From assembly GCA_934190685.1 (NCBI GenBank), contig CAKPTK010000011.1:1-30191 (forward strand): 30,191 nt of DNA, in the 5' to 3' direction. Each line of letters opens with the position of its first letter. The stretch's first letter is position 1. Positions 11,578 through 19,971 of this stretch are shown piece after piece. The notes beneath the pieces were generated by a model. It made no database searches and had not been told where the DNA came from. It saw nothing but the letters and a program-made list of their open reading frames with translations. This stretch comes from an uncultured Prevotella sp. GTDB taxonomy: Bacteria > Bacteroidota > Bacteroidia > Bacteroidales > Bacteroidaceae. The position numbers and the translations under genes were made by a program.

Positions 11578-11687
11578 CAATAAAATATTGACATATGTCT
11601 CAAGACGGATATAAAATCGTTGAGAATGATTGGTTTAGGAATAAATACCTCCTACAAACTGGACGATTCCAAATAATGGTTTTGATT

Positions 11688-11719
11688 TTTGTATGTATCA
11701 GCTAAAATGCTTACTTTTG
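11688..11719 (+). promoter_or_regulatory. Consensus promoter for the GT-C glycosyltransferase unit
   Basis: TTTG (11688-11691), a 20-base spacer, and TACTTTTG (11712-11719) match the Bacteroidetes sigma-factor consensus. The likely start point, a few bases downstream, leaves a short leader before ATG 11752. This argues against a TTG start at 11731, which would lie almost at the transcript's 5' end. Confidence 0.8.
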
Positions 11720-11751
11720 CACTCTAAATATTGAAAATACGAACAGACGCG

Positions 11752-13506
11752 ATGAAAACAAACAACAGACTCTTCATCCTGTTGCTGATAGCAGTACTGA
11801 CCATTATCCCTTTTCTCTGTCTCACGGAGTTTAATTCCAAAGGCGAGCCACGTGAAGCGGTGGTCGCCTTGTCCATGCTCAAGGAAGGGAATTGGATCTT
11901 GCCAGTCAACAATGGCGGTGACATTCCTTACAAGCCACCTTTCTTCCATTGGCTAATCGCCCTTTTCTCACTCGTTAGTGGCAGAGTAACGGAATTCACC
12001 TCGCGACTTCCTTCCGCTCTCGCCCTCATCGCCATTACTGCCGGTGTCTACACGTTCTACCGCAAGCGACGTGACGAGCGCACCGCCTTCGTCACCGCAT
12101 TGCTCACACTAACGGCTTTTGAGGTGCACCGTGCCGGCATGAACTGCCGAGTGGACATGGTGCTCACCGCTCAGATTGTCGGAGCATTGTTATTGCTCTA
12201 CCGTTGGTTTGAGCGAGGATGCAAAGGTGTTCCACTATGGGCTGTGCTCTGCATGAGTGGTGCCGCCTGCACCAAAGGGCCGGTAGGCATTCTTCTGCCT
12301 TGCCTGGTCATGGGTATCTTCATGCTGATGCGGGGCGCACGTTTCTGGCGCACGTTTTTCCAAATGTTTCTCTTCGGATTGCTTGCCTGTATTCTGCCCG
12401 CCCTGTGGTATGTGGCAGCGTGGAGACAGGGTGGAGACAATTTTCTGTCTATGGTCTACGACGAGAATTTCGGTCGGTTCACAGGTTCAATGAGTTACGA
12501 CTCCCATGTACACCCCTTCACCTACAACTTTGTCACCGTCATCTCTGGCTGGCTTCCCTGGACACTGCTCATGTTGTTGGGAGCTTTTGTAGCCCCCTGG
12601 CGCAAGCTGGGAGGGCAGTTGAAGCGGTTCAAAGAAATGGACGGTGTGGAATTGTTCACATGGCTTGCCTTCCTCATTATCTTTGTGTTCTATTGCATCC
12701 CGAAGAGCAAGCGCAGTGTCTACCTGCTGCCCATCTATCCGTTCATGGCCTGGTTGATGGCTGAATATATTATTTATTTAGTGAAGACCCATGTCAAGAT
12801 GGTCAAAGGCTACGCCGGATTCATTGCCACATTGGGTATATTCTTGACACTGCTACTCTTCTCTGTAGGAGCGAACTTGCTGCCTGACAGTATGTTTCAC
12901 GGGAAACATGCCGCCGACAATATCGCCATGATGCAAGCCTTGGCAGGTTTCCGCAATTGTTGGTGGCAAGTGGTTCTCGCCCTGTTGCCAGTAGCTGCAG
13001 GACTTTCCATCTGGCATTTTTTGTTTCAGGAAGAAGGGAAGTGGACTTCGTCACATCTAACGCAATATCTGTTTATCGGTGTGTTCTCCATCTTCATCGC
13101 TCTCGATGGGGTCATTCTGCCCCATGTGCTGAACGTCAAATCCGACAAAATGTTGGCAGAGCGTCTTGTACAACGTTATTACGGCACCCCCATTTATTCC
13201 TATATGTCGATTGACATGATGCACTTCTTCTGCACCAATTTCTATGCGGAAGATTGTATCGGGCAGTTTGAACAAGGCCGCCATAACGGCCACACCAGCA
13301 ATGGCGAGAACAACGTCCACACGCCCATCAGCGGAGTGGTGATGATTCCCGCTCATGACTGCCAGCAATTCCTTGACCGATATAAGGAGAAATACAACTT
13401 CACCCTCGACATGAAAACCGACGGCAAGTGTGGAGACACACATGACACGGTATATATATACCGCTTCAAACACAAGAATTTCAATCAACTCATCAAGCAA
13501 CATTAA
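11752..13506 (+). CDS. ArnT-like GT-C glycosyltransferase (GT39/GT83 type)
   Basis: This is a 584-residue polytopic inner-membrane glycosyltransferase. It probably moves a sugar from a polyprenyl-phosphate donor to an acceptor on the periplasmic side, as ArnT and protein mannosyltransferases do. The first helix is at about 8-25. The first periplasmic loop carries EPRE (32-35) and YKPP (60-63), the ArnT-type pair in which acidic residues serve catalysis. About ten further hydrophobic segments follow, then a soluble C-terminal region (about 475-584). I chose ATG 11752 over an in-frame TTG at 11731 because of the promoter position. The chromate-transporter gene follows after 6 bases, suggesting an operon. 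Donor and acceptor are unknown; lipid A, capsule or glycoprotein are all possible. Confidence 0.88.
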   Translation: MKTNNRLFILLLIAVLTIIPFLCLTEFNSKGEPREAVVALSMLKEGNWILPVNNGGDIPYKPPFFHWLIALFSLVSGRVTEFTSRLPSALALIAITAGVYTFYRKRRDERTAFVTALLTLTAFEVHRAGMNCRVDMVLTAQIVGALLLLYRWFERGCKGVPLWAVLCMSGAACTKGPVGILLPCLVMGIFMLMRGARFWRTFFQMFLFGLLACILPALWYVAAWRQGGDNFLSMVYDENFGRFTGSMSYDSHVHPFTYNFVTVISGWLPWTLLMLLGAFVAPWRKLGGQLKRFKEMDGVELFTWLAFLIIFVFYCIPKSKRSVYLLPIYPFMAWLMAEYIIYLVKTHVKMVKGYAGFIATLGIFLTLLLFSVGANLLPDSMFHGKHAADNIAMMQALAGFRNCWWQVVLALLPVAAGLSIWHFLFQEEGKWTSSHLTQYLFIGVFSIFIALDGVILPHVLNVKSDKMLAERLVQRYYGTPIYSYMSIDMMHFFCTNFYAEDCIGQFEQGRHNGHTSNGENNVHTPISGVVMIPAHDCQQFLDRYKEKYNFTLDMKTDGKCGDTHDTVYIYRFKHKNFNQLIKQH

Positions 13507-13512
13507 TATTAT

Positions 13513-14052
13513 ATGCTACTGAAATATTTTCTCACCTGTAACAAAATCGGTGCCTTCACCTTGGGGGGCGGCTATGCCATGATTCCCATCATGGAAAAAG
13601 AGTTTGTGGACAAGAACCACTGGATGGACCGACAAGAATTCATGGACATCATGGTGGTAGCACAGACCACACCCGGCATCTTCAGCATTGACATGGCCAG
13701 TCATATCGGCTACAAACTGCGCGGCGTATGGGGCGGCATTGTGGGAGCATTGGGCATCGCCCTCCCCTCCATTGTCGCCATTCTGCTGATAGCCATGTTT
13801 TTCCACACCTTCCGCGACAATGTGTATGTAGCCAAATTCTTCCGGGGTGTACGCCCTGCCGTCGTGGCCCTCATCGCCGCACCTTGTTTCAAAATGGCAC
13901 AAACCGCCAACATCAACCGCTACAACTTCTGGATTCCCATTGTCTGTTGTGCACTCATCGCCATTCTCGGCATTTCCCCTATCTATATCATCATCATCGC
14001 CGGTGTGGTGGGATGGTTGTATGGCAAGTATGGCAAGTATTTCAAATATTAA
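13513..14052 (+). CDS. Chromate transporter family, short subunit 1
   Basis: This is a 179-residue membrane protein forming one half of a split CHR-family transporter. The N-terminal GAFTLGGGYAMIPIMEKEF (residues 13-31) is the family hallmark, and four to five hydrophobic helices follow. The second motif is altered: AQTTPGIFSID (50-60), where the partner gene has SQSTPGPIGIN. Full-length ChrA proteins of about 400 residues contain two such halves. Here they are separate tandem genes 11 bases apart and probably act as a heterodimer. Known members export chromate. The natural substrate in an anaerobe is uncertain, and the name should not be read as a function. Confidence 0.9.
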   Translation: MLLKYFLTCNKIGAFTLGGGYAMIPIMEKEFVDKNHWMDRQEFMDIMVVAQTTPGIFSIDMASHIGYKLRGVWGGIVGALGIALPSIVAILLIAMFFHTFRDNVYVAKFFRGVRPAVVALIAAPCFKMAQTANINRYNFWIPIVCCALIAILGISPIYIIIIAGVVGWLYGKYGKYFKY

Positions 14053-14063
14053 ATAGACGCTTT

Positions 14064-14639
14064 ATGTTATTGTTTCTCAAAATATTCTATGTATTCACCC
14101 AAATAGGCACCTTCAATTTCGGCGGCGGCTATGCCATGCTTTCCCTCATCCACAACGAGGTGGTCGTGAAGAACCTATGGATGACCAATGCAGAATTCAC
14201 AGACATGGTCGCCATCAGTCAGTCCACTCCGGGACCTATCGGCATCAATGCAGCCACTTACGCCGGCTATACAGCCGTGCTCCATCAAGGGTATCCTGAA
14301 TGGGCAGCAGTGATTGGCTCCGTGCTCGCCTCTCTGAGCATCATCTGGTTGCCTTTCATTCTGATGATCTGCATCAGCCATTATCTCATCACCCACAAAG
14401 ACTCAAAAATCGTGAAAGACGTGTTCGCAGCCCTTCGTCCCACCATCATCGGACTGATTGCCTCCGCTGCCTTATTATTGATGAACAAGGAAAATTTCAA
14501 CACTCCGATGGAAGAACCGGCCTTATGGACTCTGAACGTTGTGGTGTTTGGACTGGCGTTCTACTGCACACGCTATCTCAAGACCAACCCCATCCTCATT
14601 CTCCTGACCAGTGGTGTCTTGGGGCTCATCGTCTATTAA
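14064..14639 (+). CDS. Chromate transporter family, short subunit 2
   Basis: This 191-residue membrane protein is the second half of the split CHR-family pair. It shows FNFGGGYAMLSLIHNEVV (residues 17-34) and ISQSTPGPIGINAATYAGY (51-69), both family motifs in their usual form, followed by hydrophobic helices to the C-terminus. I chose ATG 14064 because it places the GGGYA motif at the same distance from the start as in the partner. The upstream in-frame extension lies inside the partner gene. A spacing of 11 bases supports co-translation. As with the partner, the physiological anion is unknown. Confidence 0.9.
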   Translation: MLLFLKIFYVFTQIGTFNFGGGYAMLSLIHNEVVVKNLWMTNAEFTDMVAISQSTPGPIGINAATYAGYTAVLHQGYPEWAAVIGSVLASLSIIWLPFILMICISHYLITHKDSKIVKDVFAALRPTIIGLIASAALLLMNKENFNTPMEEPALWTLNVVVFGLAFYCTRYLKTNPILILLTSGVLGLIVY

Positions 14640-14673
14640 TTATTAAATCGTCTGATTGACAATAGAAAACAAA

Positions 14674-15969
14674 ATGAATACCTTATACAGATTGTTCGGT
14701 TTCAAAACAGAAACCATGTCCATTAAGAAAGAGATTATCGGAGGTCTTACCACCTTTCTCACTATGGCGTATATTCTCGCTGTGCAACCTTCCATACTAA
14801 GTCAGGCAGGTATGGATGCAGGAGCTGTATTCACCGCCACCATTCTGTCGTCCATCGTCGCCACCTTAATTATGGCTGTCTACGCAAAACTGCCATTCGC
14901 ATTGGCTCCCGCTATGGGTCTCAACGCATTCTTCGTCTATACGATTGTTCTCACCATGGGCTATTCCTGGCAGTTTGGACTTACCGCTGTGCTGATAGAA
15001 GGCGTGTGTTTCATTCTGTTGACCATCACCGGACTACGCAACAAAATTGTTGATGCCATGCCGCTGCAACTGCGCAATGCCATTTCGCCCGGTATCGGTC
15101 TGTTCATCACCTTTATAGGCTTGCATAATGCCGGCATCATCAAAGGCAGCGAGGCTACCCTTGTCTCTATGGGCAACTTGCACGACCCTTCCGTACTGCT
15201 CGCCCTGTTCGGCATTGTTCTCAGTGCCGTCTTGTTAGTCCGCCGTATCACCGGAGCACTGCTCATCGGCATCCTTATCACATCAATCATCGGCATACCT
15301 CTCGGCATCACCCATATTTCCTCACTGGTCAGCACTCCACCCAGCATTACTCCCGTACTATGCAAAATGGAATGGAACGGCATTTGGAGCATCGACATGG
15401 TCATCTGCGTATTCACCCTTCTGTTCATGGACATGTTCGACACGCTCGGCACACTCATTGGCGTCGGACACCGGGCAGGCATGGTAGACAAGAATGGGCA
15501 TATGCCCCGACTGAACAAAGCCTTCATGGCTGATGCCATCGGCACCACATTCGGCGCACTGGTGGGCACATCAACCGTTTCCACTTATGTGGAGAGTGCA
15601 TCCGGTGTTAATGCCGGAGGACGCAGCGGTCTAACAGCCTTTGTTGTGGCAGTCTGCTTCCTCCTTGCTATGTTCTTCTCACCCTTATTCCTGACCATTC
15701 CCTCACAAGCCACGGCTCCCGCCATGATCTTGGTGGGTGTGATGATGATGTCTGGCATCAAAGAGGTGGATTTCCAACACTTCCTCACAGCCATTCCCTG
15801 TTTCCTGTGCATCGTTCTCATGCCGCTCACCTACAGCATCTCTGACGGTATTCTCATCGGACTCATCTTCTGGGTGGCCATCCATCTGCTCAGTGGCAAC
15901 TATAAACTGTTGAACAAAGGGTCTATCGTGCTCGCCATCCTTTTCATCCTTAAATATGTATTTCTTTAA
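14674..15969 (+). CDS. NCS2 purine permease (AzgA/PbuG-like)
   Basis: This is a 431-residue inner-membrane permease of the AzgA-like branch of NCS2 transporters, which import adenine, guanine or hypoxanthine by proton symport. Visible family blocks are GGLTTFLTMAYILA (about 23-36), APAMGLNAFF (about 77-86), SPGIGLFITFIGLHNAG (about 141-157) and MDMFDTLGTLIGVGHRAGM (about 252-270). The last is the substrate-site region of this branch. About 12-14 hydrophobic helices are present and the length is normal. I chose ATG 14674 over TTG 14656 because it is the first ATG. It lies 34 bases after the chromate-transporter pair, with no clear promoter between, so it may be the last gene of that unit. The exact purine preference cannot be told. 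Confidence 0.92.
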   Translation: MNTLYRLFGFKTETMSIKKEIIGGLTTFLTMAYILAVQPSILSQAGMDAGAVFTATILSSIVATLIMAVYAKLPFALAPAMGLNAFFVYTIVLTMGYSWQFGLTAVLIEGVCFILLTITGLRNKIVDAMPLQLRNAISPGIGLFITFIGLHNAGIIKGSEATLVSMGNLHDPSVLLALFGIVLSAVLLVRRITGALLIGILITSIIGIPLGITHISSLVSTPPSITPVLCKMEWNGIWSIDMVICVFTLLFMDMFDTLGTLIGVGHRAGMVDKNGHMPRLNKAFMADAIGTTFGALVGTSTVSTYVESASGVNAGGRSGLTAFVVAVCFLLAMFFSPLFLTIPSQATAPAMILVGVMMMSGIKEVDFQHFLTAIPCFLCIVLMPLTYSISDGILIGLIFWVAIHLLSGNYKLLNKGSIVLAILFILKYVFL

Positions 15970-16053
15970 GAACCACCTGCCAAATAAGGCGGATGAAGAG
16001 GTCTAAAAAGAGCATTATTAAGGCCTTATGAATGCTAATTCAGAATTTCTTAG

Positions 16054-16061
16054 TAACTTTG
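16054..16061 (+). promoter_or_regulatory. -7 box for miaB
   Basis: TAACTTTG matches TAnnTTTG exactly and lies 25 bases before the miaB ATG. I see no good TTTG at the -33 distance. It would start a transcript carrying miaB and the MsbA-like exporter. Confidence 0.6.
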
Positions 16062-16086
16062 CACCCTCAGATTTAATTATATTTTG

Positions 16087-17418
16087 ATGAAGAAACTCTT
16101 TATAGAAACATACGGCTGCCAAATGAATGTGGCAGACAGCGAAGTCGTGGCTTCAGTGATGAAGATGGCTGACTATGAGCTTTGCGAGAATGAGGACGAG
16201 GCTGACGCCATTTTCCTGAACACGTGCTCAGTGCGCGAGAATGCGGAAAACAAAATCTATCATCGCCTCGATACCCTTGCGGCAAAAGCCAACAAAGACA
16301 AAAGAAAACTGATTCTCGGCGTACTCGGCTGTATGGCGGAACGCGTCAAGCAAGACCTGATAAACAATCACCATGCAGACCTCGTAGCAGGTCCCGACTC
16401 CTATCTCAACCTGCCAGACCTCATCGCACAGGTCGAAATGGGAGAGAAAGCCATGAATATCGAATTGTCGACCACCGAGACCTATCGCGACATCGTGCCG
16501 CAACGCATCGGAGGCAACCATATCGGAGGTTTCGTAAGCATCATGCGTGGATGCAACAATTTCTGCCACTATTGCATCGTTCCTTACACCCGCGGCCGAG
16601 AGCGTTCACGCGACGTGGAAAGCATCCTCCGCGAAGTTCGCGACCTGCGTGACCGCGGCTATAAGGAGGTGACTCTGCTCGGACAAAATGTCAATTCCTA
16701 TAAATTCACACCGGCAGGTGAAAACTGTGAACCTATTCTGTTTCCACAACTGCTCCGTATGGTGGCAGAAGCTGTACCTGAAATGCGTGTGCGCTTCACC
16801 ACCAGCCACCCCAAGGACATGAGCGACGACACACTCCATGTGATTGCCGATGTGCCCAATGTTTGCAAACATATCCATCTGCCCGTACAAAGTGGCAGCG
16901 ACCGCATCTTGAAACTGATGAACCGCAAATATACCCGCGAATGGTACATGGACCGTGTCAATGCTATCCGACGTATCGTGCCTGATGCGGCCATCTCTAC
17001 AGATATCTTTGTAGGCTACCACAGCGAGACAGAAGAAGATCACCAGATGTCTCTCTCTTTGATGCGCGAAGTGGGCTATGATTCCGCCTTCATGTTCAAA
17101 TATTCTGAGCGGCCCGGCACCTATGCCTCCAAACATCTTCCCGACGATGTGCCCGAAGAAGAGAAAATACGCCGGCTCAACGAGATGATTGCCTTGCAGA
17201 CCCAATTGTCGGCAGAGGCCAACAAGCGTGACGAAGGGAAGACTTTCGAAGTGCTTGTGGAGAATTTCAGCAAGCGTAGTCGGGAACAACTGTGTGGTCG
17301 CACTGAGCAAAACAAAATGGTGGTGTTCGACAAGGGGCGTCACCACATCGGTGAACGCGTGATGGTGCACATCACAGGGAGTACAAGTGCTACTTTATTG
17401 GGAGAAGCGATAGACTAA
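16087..17418 (+). CDS. miaB: tRNA-2-methylthio-N6-isopentenyladenosine synthase
   Basis: This radical-SAM methylthiotransferase adds a 2-methylthio group to isopentenyl-A37 of tRNAs reading UNN codons. It has 443 residues, the usual length. The N-terminal UPF0004 domain binds one 4Fe-4S cluster through Cys11 (YGCQMN), Cys47 (NTCSVRENA) and Cys82 (LGCMAER). The radical-SAM cluster is bound by Cys156, Cys160 and Cys163 (RGCNNFCHYCIVPYTRGRE). The C-terminus (about 375-443) is a TRAM domain. I chose ATG 16087, giving MKKLFIETYGC, rather than the TTG just before it. The stop codon is directly followed by the ATG of the ABC exporter, so the two are probably translated from one message. Confidence 0.97.
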   Translation: MKKLFIETYGCQMNVADSEVVASVMKMADYELCENEDEADAIFLNTCSVRENAENKIYHRLDTLAAKANKDKRKLILGVLGCMAERVKQDLINNHHADLVAGPDSYLNLPDLIAQVEMGEKAMNIELSTTETYRDIVPQRIGGNHIGGFVSIMRGCNNFCHYCIVPYTRGRERSRDVESILREVRDLRDRGYKEVTLLGQNVNSYKFTPAGENCEPILFPQLLRMVAEAVPEMRVRFTTSHPKDMSDDTLHVIADVPNVCKHIHLPVQSGSDRILKLMNRKYTREWYMDRVNAIRRIVPDAAISTDIFVGYHSETEEDHQMSLSLMREVGYDSAFMFKYSERPGTYASKHLPDDVPEEEKIRRLNEMIALQTQLSAEANKRDEGKTFEVLVENFSKRSREQLCGRTEQNKMVVFDKGRHHIGERVMVHITGSTSATLLGEAID

Positions 17419-19245
17419 ATGAAAGAATTCCTGCATATACTCAAAAGGTTCGTGCCACCTTATAAAAAGTATCTGGCATTGACCATCCTGTTCAACGTGC
17501 TCTCGGCACTGTTGAACATCTTCTCTTTTGCAGCCATCATCCCCATCCTGCAAATTCTGTTCAAGACAGAGAATGCCTCCCCCGTCACACAACTGATGAC
17601 ATGGGACTGGGACAACGCCAAGGCCGTGTTGAGCAACAATGTAGACTACTATGTCAACCAACTGATTGATGCGACTGGCGCGACTACCACCCTGCTGCTC
17701 ATCGGTTTGTTCCTGGCGACAACGACCTTTCTGAAGACAGGCATGTATTTCCTCTCTTCCGCTACAGTCATCCCCATGCGAACGGGTATCGTGCGCGACA
17801 TCCGCAATCAACTCTATGCCAAGATAACATCCTTACCCATAGGTTTCTTCTCAGAGGAGCGCAAAGGTGACATCATTGCCCGTATGACGGGTGATGTGGG
17901 CGAGATTGAGAGTTCTATCATGAGTTCACTCGACATGCTCTTCAAGAACCCGATTCTCATCATCTCATACTTTGTGACACTGCTCTGCATCAGTTGGCAG
18001 TTGACTCTCTTCACCATGATATTCGTGCCCATCATGGGATGGGTGATGGGACGAGTGGGACGCAAGCTCAAGCAGCAGTCAAAAGAAGCACAAGGTTTGT
18101 GGAGCGACACGATGAGCCAGGTGGAAGAGACCTTGGGCGGTTTGCGCATCATCAAGGCTTTCTGCGCCGAAGAAAAAATGAACAAACGCTTTGACAAGGT
18201 GAACAACGACTACCGCAACCAACTGCTCAAGGTGAATATCCGCCAACAGCTGGCACATCCTATGAGCGAGTTTCTCGGCACTGTCATGATTATCATCGTG
18301 TTGTGGTTTGGTGGTGTTCTTGTACTCAACAAGCAAGTCATCAGCGGTCCGACATTCATCTACTATCTTGTCATCCTCTACAGCATCATCAACCCTCTCA
18401 AGGATTTCTCCAAGGCAGGATACAACATTCCCAAGGGACTTGCTTCCATGGAGCGTGTGGACAAAATCTTGCTCGCCGAGTCATATATCAAGGAGGTTGA
18501 ACATCCTGTACACATCCATTGTTTTGAACACGAGATAGAATTCCGCCATGTGTCGTTCAAATACGACCAACGTTGGATTCTCCGGGACATCAACCTTATC
18601 ATCCCCAAAGGAAAGACCATCGCTCTTGTAGGGCAGAGTGGTGGCGGAAAATCAACGCTCGTAGACCTCATCCCCCGTTATTACGATGTACAGAAAGGAG
18701 AAGTGCTCATCGACGGCATCAATGTCAAAGACCTGGGCATCCATGACTTGCGGCAATTGATCGGCAACGTGAACCAAGAGGCTATACTCTTCAACGATTC
18801 CTTCTTCAACAATATTTCCTTCGGTGTGGAGAATGCCACACAAGAACAAGTGGAAGAAGCTGCCCGCATCGCCAACGCTCATGACTTTATCATGGAAAGC
18901 GAGCATGGATACGAGACCAATATCGGTGACCGAGGAGGCCGCTTGTCTGGAGGACAACGACAACGTGTCAGCATAGCTCGTGCCATCCTGAAGAATCCTC
19001 CCATCCTGATTCTCGACGAGGCTACTTCCGCACTCGATACCGAAAGCGAACGCTTGGTACAGGATGCCTTGGAAAGACTGATGAAGACCCGCACCACAGT
19101 GGCTATCGCCCACCGTCTGTCCACTATCAAGAGTGCGGACGAAATCTATGTCATCCATGAGGGACAAATCGTGGAAAAGGGTACGCATGACGAGCTTATT
19201 GCCCGTGACGGATATTACAAGAAACTGCACGACATGCAACAATAA
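17419..19245 (+). CDS. MsbA-like ABC exporter (fused TM and ATPase domains)
   Basis: This is a 608-residue homodimeric-type ABC exporter of the inner membrane. The six-helix transmembrane domain covers about 1-340. The ATPase domain covers about 350-608, with Walker A GQSGGGKST (405-413), signature LSGGQRQR (509-516), Walker B ILILDEATSALD with Asp533 and Glu534, and the switch His in IAHRLST (about 562). Order and length match MsbA, which flips lipid A-core, but the same layout serves many lipid and drug exporters, so the substrate is inferred only. Its ATG directly abuts the miaB stop with no gap. A 22-bp hairpin shared with the convergent hemolysin III gene ends the unit. Confidence 0.93.
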   Translation: MKEFLHILKRFVPPYKKYLALTILFNVLSALLNIFSFAAIIPILQILFKTENASPVTQLMTWDWDNAKAVLSNNVDYYVNQLIDATGATTTLLLIGLFLATTTFLKTGMYFLSSATVIPMRTGIVRDIRNQLYAKITSLPIGFFSEERKGDIIARMTGDVGEIESSIMSSLDMLFKNPILIISYFVTLLCISWQLTLFTMIFVPIMGWVMGRVGRKLKQQSKEAQGLWSDTMSQVEETLGGLRIIKAFCAEEKMNKRFDKVNNDYRNQLLKVNIRQQLAHPMSEFLGTVMIIIVLWFGGVLVLNKQVISGPTFIYYLVILYSIINPLKDFSKAGYNIPKGLASMERVDKILLAESYIKEVEHPVHIHCFEHEIEFRHVSFKYDQRWILRDINLIIPKGKTIALVGQSGGGKSTLVDLIPRYYDVQKGEVLIDGINVKDLGIHDLRQLIGNVNQEAILFNDSFFNNISFGVENATQEQVEEAARIANAHDFIMESEHGYETNIGDRGGRLSGGQRQRVSIARAILKNPPILILDEATSALDTESERLVQDALERLMKTRTTVAIAHRLSTIKSADEIYVIHEGQIVEKGTHDELIARDGYYKKLHDMQQ

Positions 19246-19258
19246 CAAAAAAATAGGT

Positions 19259-19310
19259 ACAAAAATAAAAGGTTGTCGTTCTTTCGCTAACGACAACCTT
19301 TTATTTTTGT
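19259..19310. terminator. Bidirectional terminator, 22-bp perfect stem
   Basis: Bases 19259-19280 pair perfectly with 19289-19310 around an 8-base loop. The outer arm is A-rich on the left and T-rich on the right (TTTTATTTTTG), so it works as an intrinsic terminator on both strands. It lies 13 bases after the ABC exporter stop and 7 bases from the hemolysin III stop. Confidence 0.93.
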
Positions 19311-19317
19311 CTGGCAA

Positions 19318-19971
19318 TTAGATGTATCTCATCAAGATATCCCATACCGCCACAATATGACAAATACTGCCGGCAAGGACAAAGAAATGGAATACGGTAT
19401 GCATAAACCGCCGTTTGTTGACACTATAGAATACGGCTCCCGTGATGTAGCATACACCCTCGGCAACAATCCATGTGACAGCGCCTGGACCTGCACTGTC
19501 TATCAAAGGCTTGAACGCCACCAACACACTCAGTCCCATGCCCACAAAACAGATTGTCTCCAAATTGCTGTGGGCTTTGAGATTGACAAAGCTCATCACC
19601 GTGCCGGCTATCGCACATGCCCAAATAAAAATGAACAAGCTCCATCCCCAATAGTCTTGCTGCCGTAAGGCTATGAGCGTGATGGGTGAATAAGAACCGG
19701 CTATATGCCAATAAATGGCGGCATGATCCCATCGGCGCAATCGTTCTTTCCACTTGCTCCAGGCCGAGAGCGCATGATAAATGGTGGAAGCCAAATAGGA
19801 GCAGAGCATGCCAAAGAGATAGAGGATGACGCCCGCCGTCGCCCATCCATTTTCATGGTGTGCACAGAAAATCAGAAAGGCAATTCCCATGGCCACACCC
19901 AGCACGATACCGCCGAAATGTGACCATGAGTTCCACAATTCTTCCTTATGATTGAAAAATATCGGTTTCAT
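19318..19971 (-). CDS. Hemolysin III / PAQR-family membrane protein
   Basis: This is a 217-residue, seven-helix membrane protein of the TrhA/YqfA (PAQR) family. Family motifs include an N-terminal EELWNSWSHFGG (about 10-21), STIYHALS (about 62-69), WDHAAIYWHIAGSYSP (about 81-96) and HTVFHFFVLAGSICH near the C-terminus. These hold the Ser, Asp and three His thought to bind a metal. Bacterial members have been linked to membrane homeostasis; the hemolysin name is historical. I chose ATG 19971: it overlaps the rnr stop by one base (TGATG), a usual coupling arrangement. A GTG one codon earlier is possible. The gene is likely translated from the rnr message and ends at the shared hairpin. Confidence 0.92.
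   Translation of the reverse strand: MKPIFFNHKEELWNSWSHFGGIVLGVAMGIAFLIFCAHHENGWATAGVILYLFGMLCSYLASTIYHALSAWSKWKERLRRWDHAAIYWHIAGSYSPITLIALRQQDYWGWSLFIFIWACAIAGTVMSFVNLKAHSNLETICFVGMGLSVLVAFKPLIDSAGPGAVTWIVAEGVCYITGAVFYSVNKRRFMHTVFHFFVLAGSICHIVAVWDILMRYI

Noticed and set aside
12219..12764. 181-residue alternative frame inside the GT-C glycosyltransferase
   Set aside because: Same-strand second frame inside a gene with clear transmembrane and ArnT-type motifs.
16019..16028. TAAGGCCTTA palindrome after the NCS2 permease gene
   Set aside because: Only 10 bp with no loop and no T-run behind it, so not a terminator; possibly chance or a protein site, with no support.
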